From the NCBI GenBank assembly GCA_014529385.2, contig CM043955.1:142152140-142216139 (forward strand): DNA of 64,000 nucleotides, in the 5' to 3' direction. Under the pieces are notes generated by a model. The model was not told the origin of the DNA. It saw only the letters and a program-made list of their open reading frames with translations, and made no database searches. The translations under genes and the position numbers were made by a program. Source of the DNA: Adiantum capillus-veneris. Taxonomy: Eukaryota > Streptophyta > Polypodiopsida > Polypodiales > Pteridaceae. Each line of letters opens with the position of its first letter. The stretch's first letter is position 1. Shown here one piece after another: positions 43,501-52,727 of the stretch.

Positions 43501-43951
43501 CTGTAGGAATACGATAAAAAGGTGAACATTCTGGAACAAGAAAGATACGAGCCCCACTAGTATGGGCAGATGTCAAGTAAAAGAGTGGTCCATGCATGCC
43601 TTAGCAACAAAAATAGAGAGAACAAGACACCAATTTTCTTAGTGAATATTAGAACCCAGAGTAATGTGAAAGGAGAACAAAACAAGCAGAGTGTGAGGGA
43701 GAAAACTCAAAATCACTGATCCTCTTTTTAAATCTTCAAAATTGTACCAGCCATGCCAAGAGAGCCAAACACACAGCTTATACAACTTCTGTCTGCAGAA
43801 AGTAAAAGAGTATTTACCAGAGCTAAAACAGAAACTCTACAACCCTTATCTCTCTCTAATAAGCACCGCTAATCGATTTCAATTATCAATGCTTAGGCAT
43901 GTTTTTGGATACACGCCTTGAGCCACTACCCTCCATGATAATTGAGATTAA
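43501..43951 (-). other. RhoGAP intron, no feature recognised
   Basis: Starts with the acceptor CCTACAG at 43501. AT-rich, no homologous RhoGAP exon seen in any minus-strand frame. Confidence 0.6.
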
Positions 43952-44179
43952 TTAGTGTGCGTCAAACGGCATGAGTCTTCCTTTTGCCTTTCGCTCATAT
44001 GCTTGGGCAAGTGCTTGAAAAATCATATGGAGAATGTCATGCTCAAGAGCATGCACAGGGCCACCACACTGCTTTGACTCATACGTGCAAACCCTCCACT
44101 CTCCACGACTTTTCAGGTAGCGGTTAACTGTCAATACACACTGTGGATGATGATCCAAAGCTTTTAACGTGTGCACAAC
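43952..44179 (-). CDS. Possible terminal exon of an unidentified gene
   Basis: A minus-strand frame preceded by an acceptor-like TTGCCATAG reads VVHTLKALDHHPQCVLTVNR then YLKSRGEWRVCTYESKQCGG and ALEHDILHMIFQALAQAYER, and stops at TAA 43952-43954. The residue mix looks like real protein and differs from the repeat-derived frames around it, but I do not recognise the family and it is not part of the RhoGAP protein. It lies inside a RhoGAP intron on the same strand. Options are a nested gene, a captured gene fragment, or chance. Confidence 0.3.
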   Translation of the reverse strand, partial: VVHTLKALDHHPQCVLTVNRYLKSRGEWRVCTYESKQCGGPVHALEHDILHMIFQALAQAYERKAKGRLMPFDAH

Positions 44180-45825
44180 CTATGGCAATATACTTGACAA
44201 GAGAACAAGGAACACCGATTCGAAAGAGTTGAGGTTGTCCAGCTTATCCAATCTAGTACATGAAGTATTAGTAAATGCACTGCTGAAACAAGATGCTTCT
44301 GTGAGATTAGCTCCCTGATTTTTCTTGTCTAATTTTTTAATTAAAAAAACAATGTGCATTGCTAAGCAAGCTCTTTCTGTTTTCTAAACGTGAAATTAGT
44401 CCTTTATCTGTCCAGCAGGCTACACCTCCTCCATCACAAAGTAAAAGGGAGACTCCCTTGATGATCAACATGTGTGCAACAGAAAAATCATAAAATGAGA
44501 GGGGGAGCGAGTGACACAGGGGGCCTAGTCTCTCTCCTGAGTCCCAACTCTGCCAAAAAATCAAGCATTGGGCAATGCTAAGGCCATCCTGCCTCAAGCT
44601 GGAACCCAAAAGTGCCTTGCTTAGTCTCATAGCAGAGTGTGGGCTCTGAGCAAACTGACCATCCTGCGGCCCCCCACGGCTACATCAGGTTTGGGAGAAT
44701 GGAGGCCATCACACGATGCATTCGTAGTGTACCTGTAGGCACCATGTGCCAGCAGGAAAATCACTGGAACCAACTTAAAACAGCTGGATAACATGGGAAT
44801 ACTTTACCACTTTAGAAACAGCACACAAGAGGCATAGCTCTCCTTCCGAAACTGCTGGCCCCCAAATAGACCCCTCTTGTGGTATTTCTTCCTATGTTAA
44901 TAAACTGTCAAGTTAAAATTGCTCTATGGGTGAGACCACTCACTCAATCTAAGATTACAACTGCACCCTTGCCTTTAATTTATAGGCTTTGAAGATTAAA
45001 AACTTTTTAAGGGCAGAGTGAGAATCATTTGCTATATACAACTGAGTATCAAAGCACTAAAAAGAATCTTTTTTTTAATAAGAAACTCCTAAAAGGCTCC
45101 AACTTCAAAATTCTCACACACAAAACCACGAATTGTGGCAAAAATTGCGTCACGATGTCCAAGTGCTGCAACCGGGTTTACTCTACTCTACCAAGTTCTC
45201 CTCTGCTCCAAACGGCTATGGTTATGCCACGACATCATTATGTGACATACCCCTCTTAAAGAAAAGTACTTGATTACACCTACGTACACTAACATAGCCA
45301 AATACTCATGGTCATGCTTCTGCAGGCAAATGGCTTGCAATCCACAGAGCAATGACTGAACAAAGAAATTTGAAGTGTCACAAGTACTTATAAAGCAGGT
45401 CCTCGGACATGTCTCCAACCACTCCGTGGACATCATCATAATGATCCTAGAAGTGTCTAGGATAACTGTCCCACCAGGTCCAAGGATTTATCATTTCGTC
45501 CACTCGTATTCAACTTGATCTAGAAAAGATAAGAGAGATAAGCCAATGCTTGATGCTTAAAACCACATATCATATTATACCATTTCTTACTTTGTGTTAA
45601 GCATATAGTTCACAAATAAAGGACTTCCCACACATTGCCACATTGTTGTCTAGCACACATTCTTTTCCCTACACGTTCCGATTGGGCAGGCATACGTCTG
45701 TACGCGTCCGAGTATGGCTGATGACCGATTTGACTTTCCTAACGTCCACACAGTAGGTAAAAATTTGGGCCTGAATTTTTACGCTCAACATTTTTTCGCC
45801 GCGTGCATAACAAAGAGAGAAAAGA
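44180..45825. other. Intergenic or intronic sequence, little recognised
   Basis: 1.6 kb without a supported gene. On the minus strand near 45380-45500 a short frame reads INPWTWWDSYPRHF, a stop, then DHYDDVHGVVGDMSEDLLYK. This could be a decayed coding remnant, but it is too short to name. A minus-strand frame at 44337-44630 is repeat-like with no motif. Confidence 0.4.
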
Positions 45826-45960
45826 AATAAAATGAAATGTTATATTAAACGTCTTCAAAAGGCCAAAATGACCTATGAGACCAAACTAATACAATCCTGG
45901 TGGATTTGATACAATGCCTAGGTACAGAATAAAATGAAGTAAAATAAAAGCTAAAAAGAA

Positions 45961-47196
45961 CGTCACAGGGACGTGGCAGCTGTTAACTATGTCATGAGGA
46001 CGTGGCAACTGCTAACCTTAGTTGTTGGTTTCTTTCCAATGATTTTTGTTTTATTTTTGAGACCCTCTTTTTGAAGTAGCAAACGGTTGGACATTGTATG
46101 GCCAATGTGAACGGTAGTTTCACCCGCAAATGGGAAGTGGTCGGCACTGGAATTCGTATAGTAAGAGGATGTCTAGGCTCAGAGCAAGATCATATAGGTC
46201 CCCCCGTCGCACTTAGCAAGTTGGTGGATACTAGGAAGTGAACTCAATAAAGGCATAAGTCAAGGTGGGACTACCAACAGAAAGTATCGACAGTTGGGCC
46301 ACATTGCACTTTTGGATGCGGTCCCAATGAGGATAGATGGTCAGATGACCAGTGAGAGCCCAACGGAATCATTTCCTAAAATTTAGGAAACTGCTATTTT
46401 GGGCCGTGAAATGTGTTCGCGTCATTACCTCCGGTATGACTAGGAAACATTTTACAACTCTGCCGCGAAGTCAACTGGACAACCAATCGGGAGATTTTTA
46501 AGCGGCAAACACGAAACGGGAAAATGCTTGTAAATGCGCCAAGTGGCAGATTTTCATGGACTTGCCTCTTACAGAAAAATGGGGGCTGAATTTTATGTTG
46601 GGGGAGGCCTCATTTCGGTTTTTGTCACAGGTTAAGAGCTATGGAGTGCTTTCTTTCCCTCTCATGTACAGTGTGGTGCTAGGAGTGATGCCCTGCACGC
46701 TACACAATGCTCTCTCTCTCTCTCTCCCCTACGTGCAGTTATGTGATGCCCCACAAGAGAGCTCTTCATTTGACTGATGTACAGCTGTGTGGGTTCATGC
46801 TTTTGTGCTGAGGCAAGAGCCTCCTTGAGCAAGAACAGGGGTAGCTAGCAAACACCAGTAAATACAGCGAGCTGAATTTACTGTTTTTGGGCTGGAATCA
46901 GAGGGTATACGCCAGTGGAAGTGAGTTCTAGCTTGGGAATTGGTTTCGCGCAAGTTTTGGGGTTGTTATGCTGCCTAAATTTGGCCAAATCAGGTAGTAT
47001 CTAGAGGGATACACGTAAAGGATTCCCAGACTCTACTTTGTAATTTACCCTCTCAAAGAATAAAGAAATATCGAAAGGGACGCCAATTTTTGGGCCTACA
47101 GGTTGTCAGCGTCTGCTCGGGGCATTCTAGCTTCGGAGCCGTGTGTATTCAAGTGTTAATTCCCGTCGCAGGTTCTCTTTGCAAAGTGCTCTGTGT
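45961..47196 (+). repeat. Gypsy 5' LTR, first part
   Basis: Starts (C)GTCACAGGGACGTGGCAG; the first T of TG seems mutated to C. Interrupted at 47196 by copia 2 and resumed at 52568-52630, which ends GGCCGGTTTCA. A 73-codon frame here (46556-46777) recurs in the other LTR and is not a gene. Confidence 0.85.
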
Positions 47197-47474
47197 TGTT
47201 GGGTTAAAGGCCTAAATAACCCCTTTTTGTACATTTTTATACTTTGTCCAGGTTCAATGTGAACCTGAACACATTTTTTAAAGGTCGCTTATAATAAAAG
47301 TGGGAAAACCCAAAACTCATTTATTGAGTTTTCCCCAAAAACGTGAGCTCTCTCTCTCTCCCTCTTCGTTCTGCTAGCGCTTCCCTTCTGCAGCACAGTG
47401 CCTCCTCTTCAAGCCTCGAGGCGTGCACATCTTCGCGTGCTCTATCACTTGCACACACCGACGCGCGCTCATCA
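47197..47474 (+). repeat. Copia 2 5' LTR
   Basis: 278 bp, TGTTGGGTTAAAGGCC start, CTCATCA end. It holds the perfect inverted repeat CAGGTTCAATGTGAACCTG at 47249-47267 and a TATA-like CTTATAATAAAAG at about 47290. Confidence 0.9.
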
Positions 47475-47476
47475 AC

Positions 47477-47490
47477 TGGTATCAGAGCCC
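47477..47490 (+). promoter_or_regulatory. Copia 2 primer-binding site
   Basis: TGGTATCAGAGCCC two bases after the 5' LTR, initiator tRNA-Met type. Confidence 0.88.
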
Positions 47491-48231
47491 AATTAGGGTT
47501 TGCTGCCTAATTAGGGTTTGCTCCCAATCCTGCAAACGCTGATTTTCAGCCAAGAAGGTCAACTTTCACGCGAGATTTTGCAATTTCATCGCCAAAAGAC
47601 TCGTTCTCGAACACTAGAGAGCTCCCGGCAAGTCAAACTCACCTAAAACAGGCTGAAATTAGATCAAAATCAGCAAATTACAGGTTATGACAGCAAAATA
47701 CAAGTTTTGCAAATGATGTATTAAAGTGTGGAAACACTTTTCCTAAGTCCTCGCTACCCGAAAACACTGAAATTGCCAAAAAACAGGTGTTTTCAACAAA
47801 TTTCAAATTTATGCAGGTTTTTGCAAGTGTTTTTATGATGCGACTACATTGGGGAAAGTGCAAATTGATGCAATCTACGCACGTTTGACAAATTTTGGCT
47901 ATGTATGACCATTTGTGGCTCAATTTCATGCAATTTGATGCTACAAATTGGGGCTTTTGCTCTTACATGCTTCTAAAGGCTGTGCATTAGCCTTATTTAT
48001 TTTCAGTGAGGTTAAAAACAACTAAATTTGTTGTGAGCATAAATTCGCTCGCTTAAATTTCCTGCGTATAAATTTCAGAAATTGTTTTTTTGTGCCCAAA
48101 TCGACCTATTTTGCCCCAAATTGCTCCTGTGACCATTTGGAGCTGCAGTGCACACCTCTGTGACGCTATACTCCGGTTTTTGTGCATTTTGCCCAAAAAT
48201 TCAGCGTATTAGCCCTCTTATTCGTGCAACT
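47491..48231 (+). other. Copia 2 5' leader
   Basis: Untranslated leader between the primer-binding site and gag with several AAATTTCAGAAA-like and GGGGCTTTTGC-like strings, the latter also in the copia 3 leader. No supported ORF. Confidence 0.65.
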
Positions 48232-48828
48232 ATGGCCTCATCTTCTTCGGATGTAAATAATCTCTTCGATATTAGGAGGTTCGATAGAACAGGTTTCGAC
48301 CTTTGGAAAGACAGGATCCAGGGAATCCTATTTCTTAAGGATTGTGAAGGGGCACTTGAACAGGTAAAGCCACAAAATATGACAGATGAAGCATGGGTTA
48401 GCCTGAACAGGAAGGCTGTTACATACATTAAAATGGCCATGACCGATGAGACAGTCATTGATGTGAAAGGTCTCACAATTGCTTTTGATGTGTGGGAGAA
48501 GTTAGAGTGAATGTATGAGAATACAACGCCTGTCCACCAAGTGCATTTGATGCGAAAACTTGTTGGCATGCAACTAGATGAGTCCAAGAGCGCTACAGAG
48601 CACTTGTCGTTGTTCGCAGGTACTTTGTCGCAGTTACAGGACTCGGACTTGCCTCCTTTTGATGATAAGCTGAAAGCTATCTTCTTGCTTATGACCGTAC
48701 CTGAGTCATGGGAAACATTGGTGGTTTCATTATCCAATAACCCCAATTTGACCTTTCATGGTGTTAGGGGTTCTATCTTGAATGAGGAAAGCAAGTGGAG
48801 AGGGAGGCAACTCTCCCAACATGGTTAG
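48232..48828 (+). pseudogene. Copia 2 Gag, interrupted
   Basis: Starts MASSSSDVNNLFDIRRFD at about 48232. UBN2-type gag: GFDLWKDRIQGILFLKDCEG and NRKAVTYIKMAM, then a TGA at 48508-48510 where copia 3 has a serine codon. It continues MYENTTPVHQVHLMRKLVGM and FDDKLKAIFLLMTVPESWET. Frame changes near 48785, from where the next ORF carries the zinc knuckle. Confidence 0.85.
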
Positions 48829-49603
48829 AGGCAAGACAGAAAAGAAGAATGCTTATGCACAAAAGAGTAAGAGTAAGAGTAAGGAAAGGGGAAATGCCAG
48901 CAAAGGCAAGGGTGATGTGACTTGCTATCAATGTAGCAGGAAAGGTCACAAGAAACCCGATTGCAAGTACTATAAAGCTGAGTTAGAACGGAAAAAGAAT
49001 GGCGGAGACAAAAAGAAAGAAAAGAAGGAAGCCAAGACAGATGCACAAGATAGCTTAAAGGACAAAGAGAAGGCCAATGTGGCTTCTAGTGTTGTGATTG
49101 AGAAGCTGTCAGATGTAGAGGACATCTTGTGTGTCACTTTGTCAGATGATGATGCTTATAACATTGATGCCTCTCTAAATGTTCATTCACAGGACATGCA
49201 GATCACCAAGAGTGATCTTATTGATGCTTTGTTGACTGTCAATGATACATTATCCCAGACTTGGATTGTTGATTCCGATGCTTCATTTCATGTGACTCCT
49301 ATCAAGGAGTGGTTCTCTACTTTTGATGCAGGCAAGCGTGGCCATGTATACCTTGGAAACAATAATGCATGTTCCATTGAGGATATTGGCATTGTGCATC
49401 TCTCCATAGATGGCACAAATGAGCTTGTCTTGCATGATGTTAGATATGTGCAGGGAATCAAGAAGAGTCTGCTTTCTGTTGGTCAGATGGATATGCATGG
49501 TTACAGCATCTTGTTTAAGAGAGGATCATGGAAAATGACTAAAGGCTCAAGGCTGATTATAAAGGTCACAAACAAAGGGACACTTTACTTTGAACAAGCT
49601 TGA
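48782..49603 (+). pseudogene. Copia 2 zinc knuckle and protease region
   Basis: 273 codons: a Lys/Ser-rich stretch, CYQCSRKGHKKPDC (a complete CCHC knuckle), an acidic linker and WIVDSDASFHVTP, where the protease active-site DSG is DSD, so it is probably inactive. It continues LHDVRYVQGIKKSLLSVGQM and stops after GTLYFEQA at 49601-49603. The gag-pre-integrase segment with LWHKRLGHMS, present in copia 3, has been deleted at this point. Confidence 0.83.
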
Positions 49604-50717
49604 TGCTAAAGGCACAAAGCTTGACTTTTGTAATGAATGTCAATATGGCAAGCAAGTAAAGCATTCTTATTACTCTGGTGTCTCTCGTAAATCTTGTGTG
49701 CTTGATCTTGTACATTCTGATGTATGTAGCATGCCTACTAAGTCTATGGGAGGTGCATGCTATTTTGTCTCGTTTGTTAATGATCATTCTAGAAAAAATT
49801 GGGTTTATTTGCTTAAATCTAAGGATGAAGCCTTTGCTGCATTTAAGAGATTTCATGCATTTGTGACCACCCAAACAGATAGAAAGCTAAAATGCTTGCG
49901 TACGGACAATGGGGGGGAGTTCACAAGTGCTGAATTTAACAAATTTTGTGAAAATTTGGGCATTCAGAGGGAGCTTATTGTGCCATACAGCCCCTCTTCT
50001 AATGATGTGGCTGAAAGATTCAATAGGACACTTTGTGAGAGGGTGAGATGCATGCTGTCCATAGCTAATCTCTCTCATGGATTTTGGGGAGAAGCTTTGA
50101 AAACTGCAGTGCATATATGCAATCGATCCCCTCAAATGTCTTTGAAAGGTGACATCCCTGAAGAGGTTTGGTCTGGCAAGCCTACTTCATATGATCACTT
50201 ACACATTTTTGGTTGCGAGGCTTTTGTGCATGTTAGACCTGAGTTGAGGAGTAAACTAGATGCCAAGTCCATTAAAGGCCTCTTCATGGGATATGGTGAA
50301 GAAGGCGAAATGGGTTACAGAATTTGGTTACCTCAGCTCAGAAGGGTTGTACGCAGCCGGGATGTTGTTTTTAATGAGGCAAGGCTGCTTCAAAACAATT
50401 GTGCCTCAAAGCATGACCATAAAAGGGTCAAATTTCAGCATGACCAACCACCTATTAGGCCTATTTTTGACCCTCAGGATGCACCACATATGGCTGAAAA
50501 TATAGATGATCCAGTGGTGTTTGAGCCAAATGATGTTGGACAGCAAATTGAGGGTCTTGAAGGGCATTTGCAGCCACGAACAATGCTGAAAATGGTGCTG
50601 AAAATGATGTACACCAGCCCATTGTTGATGATTTTATTATGCCACCTTATGTAGACCCATTACCGGATAATGTGGATCATTGGGTGAGGCGGTCTACTCG
50701 TCCAAGACGGACGGACT
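49604..50717 (+). pseudogene. Copia 2 integrase
   Basis: FCNECQYGKQVKHSY, LDLVHSDVCSMPTKSMGG, FVSFVNDHSRKNWVY, TDNGGEFTSAEF and YSPSSNDVAERFNRT show the integrase core with the two Asp and the Glu in place. EEVWSGKPTSYDHLHIFGCE follows. The frame changes around 50650 before the RT. Confidence 0.83.
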
Positions 50718-52103
50718 GTGAGTAGATATGATCCCTCTTTGCATTACATTATGTTGACAGATGAGGGAGAGCCTCTTACGTATAAAGAGGCAAAGACATG
50801 TGAGTCAAGCAGTAAGTGGGAGCTTGCAATGCAAGAGGAAATGAAATCCTTGTATGCAAATGATACTTGGGATCTTGTGCCATTGCCTAAAGGGAGAAAG
50901 GCTCTTCCTAACAAATGGATATACAAGATTAAGATTGTGTATGAAAAACCCAAGTACAAGGCAAGATTGGTTGCAAAAGGATATGCACAGAAAGAAGGAA
51001 TTGATTTTCAAGAAATCTTTTCACCCGTTGTAAAGCTTACAACCTTACGTGTCCTTTTTGCTCTCGTTGCGGTGCTTGATTTGGAATTGAATCAAATGGA
51101 TGTAAAGACAACGTTTTTGCACGGTGACATTGAAGAGGACATATACATGAAACAACCTGAAGGTTTTGTAGTTCCTAGACGTGAGGAACTTGTATGCAAA
51201 CTGAAAAGGGCTCTGTATGGTTTGAGACAATCATCACGGCAGTGGTATAAGAAGTTTGACACTTTTATGCTGTCTCAAGGCTTTAAACGCAGCCATGCAC
51301 ATCATTGTTTGTATACGAAAAGGGATGAAGATGGTAGTCCCATCATACTTGTTCTCTATGTTGATGACATGCTGCTTGCCGGAAAACATAAGACTAGTCT
51401 TGATGCTCTGAAACGTAAGCTAAATTCAACATTTGCTATGAAGGATTTGGGCGATGCGGAGCATATTTTGGGCATGCGTATTAAAAGAGATAGAAAGCTG
51501 AAATTGTTGTTTTTATCTCAAGAAAGGTACATTGCAAAAGTACTTGACAGGTTTAATATGGCTGATGCTAAGCCTCTTGGAGTACCTTTACCTCCATACA
51601 CTAAGCTTAGCAAAGCAGATTGCCCAAAGGATGAGGTGGCATTGAAAGAAATGAAAGGAATCCCTTATGCATCAGCTTGTGGTTCTCTTATGTATGCTAT
51701 GGTTGCCACTCGTCCCGGCATTGCTTATGCAGTGGGAGTTGTTAGTCGATACATGTCGAATCCTGGCAAAGCGCATTGGGAAGCTGTCAAATGCATTCTG
51801 AGATATTTGAAAGGTACACAATCAAAGTGTATCTGTTATGGCAAAAGTGACTTAAAGTTGCAGGGATATTGTGATGCAGACATGGCAGGTGACATGGATA
51901 CCAGGAAATCTACCAATGGATATGTATTTGCCATTGTTGGTGGTACAGTCTCTTGGTGTTCTAGGTTACAGAAAATTGTGGCATTGAGTACTATTGAGGC
52001 TGAATATATTTCAGCCACAGAGGCTTCAAAAGAGGCCATTTGGTTGGGCAGTACTTGCAAAAGAAATTGGCATGCTTGCTCATACACTTGTGTTGGGTTG
52101 TGA
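50718..52103 (+). CDS. Copia 2 reverse transcriptase and RNase H, part 1
   Basis: 461 open codons: YKARLVAKGYAQKEGIDFQE, NQMDVKTTFLHGDIEEDIYM, LVLYVDDMLLAGKHKTSLDA (YVDD catalytic box), DLGDAEHILGMRI, YASACGSLMYAMVATRPGIA and VSWCSRLQKIVALSTIEAEY. A frameshift near 52040 moves the end of RNase H into the next frame. The ATG at 50718 is only the first in frame; in the intact element this is part of one polyprotein. Confidence 0.85.
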   Translation: MSRYDPSLHYIMLTDEGEPLTYKEAKTCESSSKWELAMQEEMKSLYANDTWDLVPLPKGRKALPNKWIYKIKIVYEKPKYKARLVAKGYAQKEGIDFQEIFSPVVKLTTLRVLFALVAVLDLELNQMDVKTTFLHGDIEEDIYMKQPEGFVVPRREELVCKLKRALYGLRQSSRQWYKKFDTFMLSQGFKRSHAHHCLYTKRDEDGSPIILVLYVDDMLLAGKHKTSLDALKRKLNSTFAMKDLGDAEHILGMRIKRDRKLKLLFLSQERYIAKVLDRFNMADAKPLGVPLPPYTKLSKADCPKDEVALKEMKGIPYASACGSLMYAMVATRPGIAYAVGVVSRYMSNPGKAHWEAVKCILRYLKGTQSKCICYGKSDLKLQGYCDADMAGDMDTRKSTNGYVFAIVGGTVSWCSRLQKIVALSTIEAEYISATEASKEAIWLGSTCKRNWHACSYTCVGL

Positions 52104-52317
52104 TAGCCAGAGTGCTGTCTATTTAGCTAAAAATGCCATGTTTCATGCGCGTACCAAACACATAGATGTGCGGTACCACTTCATACGACAAGTATTGGAG
52201 GATGGTCTAGTCAGCTTGACTAAGTTCCATACACAGGATAACCCTGCAGATGTTCTCACCAAGAGTCTTGCTAAGGCTCAGCATGAGCATTGCATACAGC
52301 TGGTGGGAGTTGGTTAA
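52040..52317 (+). pseudogene. Copia 2 RNase H, part 2
   Basis: After the shift: CDSQSAVYLAKNAMFHARTK, HIDVRYHFIRQVLEDG and TQDNPADVLTKSLAKAQHEH, ending LVGVG at 52317 close to the polypurine tract. The usual copia C-terminus. Confidence 0.83.
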
Positions 52318-52352
52318 CTTAAAGACGTCATTTATGCCTTTAAGTGGAAGGT

Positions 52353-52562
52353 TGTTGGGTTAAAGGCCTAAATAACCCCTTGAAAGTGGGAAAACCCAAA
52401 ACTCACTTATTGAGTTTTCCCCAAAAACGTGAGCTCTCTCTCTCTCTCCCTCTTCGTTCTGCTAGCGCTTCCCTTCTGCAGCACAGTGCCTCCGCTTCAA
52501 GCCTCAAGGCGTGCACATCTTCGCGTGCTCTATCACTTGCACACACTGCCGCGCACTCATCA
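52353..52562 (+). repeat. Copia 2 3' LTR
   Basis: 210 bp; lacks 68 bp present in the 5' LTR, including its palindrome and TATA-like string. Confidence 0.88.
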
Positions 52563-52567
52563 TGTGT

Positions 52568-52630
52568 GTGTGTCTAAAGTAAAGAATTTCGAGTGAAAGC
52601 CAAAGCCTACCGCCCCATAGGCCGGTTTCA
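52568..52630 (+). repeat. Gypsy 5' LTR, remainder
   Basis: Continues GTGTCTAAAGTAAAG after the TGTGT duplication and ends GGCCGGTTTCA. It matches 59397-59459. Confidence 0.85.
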
Positions 52631-52648
52631 AGGTTCCGTTGCCGGGAC
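52631..52648 (+). promoter_or_regulatory. Gypsy primer-binding-site candidate
   Basis: AGGTTCCGTTGCCGGGAC directly after the LTR. It resembles the CCGTTGCCGGGGA class of primer sites found in plant gypsy elements, with mismatches. The tRNA is not certain. Confidence 0.55.
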
Positions 52649-52727
52649 ATCAATCACTTTTTCCTCAAAGAGTTAGCCTCGGTTGTTTTGGGTAAAGACA
52701 CAGAGAACAGAAACGCGGGATTACACT

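Larger units (their letters stand above)
47197..52562 (+). mobile_element. Ty1/copia element 2, nested in the gypsy 5' LTR
   Basis: 5366 bp. LTRs 47197-47474 and 52353-52562, TSD TGTGT (47192-47196 and 52563-52567), PBS TGGTATCAGAGCCC at 47477, polypurine tract AAGTGGAAGG before the 3' LTR. Gag, protease, integrase, RT and RNase H are recognisable but broken by a stop, frameshifts and a deletion. The LTRs differ at about six positions plus a 68-bp gap in the 3' LTR, so it is older than copia 1. Confidence 0.92.

Noticed and set aside
44337-44700. A second SINE on the minus strand
   Set aside because: A GGTTCCAGC string and a weak A-box-like TGGTCAGTTTG are present, but there is no A tail or target duplication that I can see.
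46556-46777. 73-codon gene on the plus strand
   Set aside because: Lies inside the gypsy LTR and recurs in the 3' LTR at 58601 with changes; no sign of selection.
49590-50654. Independent integrase gene
   Set aside because: It is one frame of the broken copia 2 polyprotein; its first ATG is not a real start.
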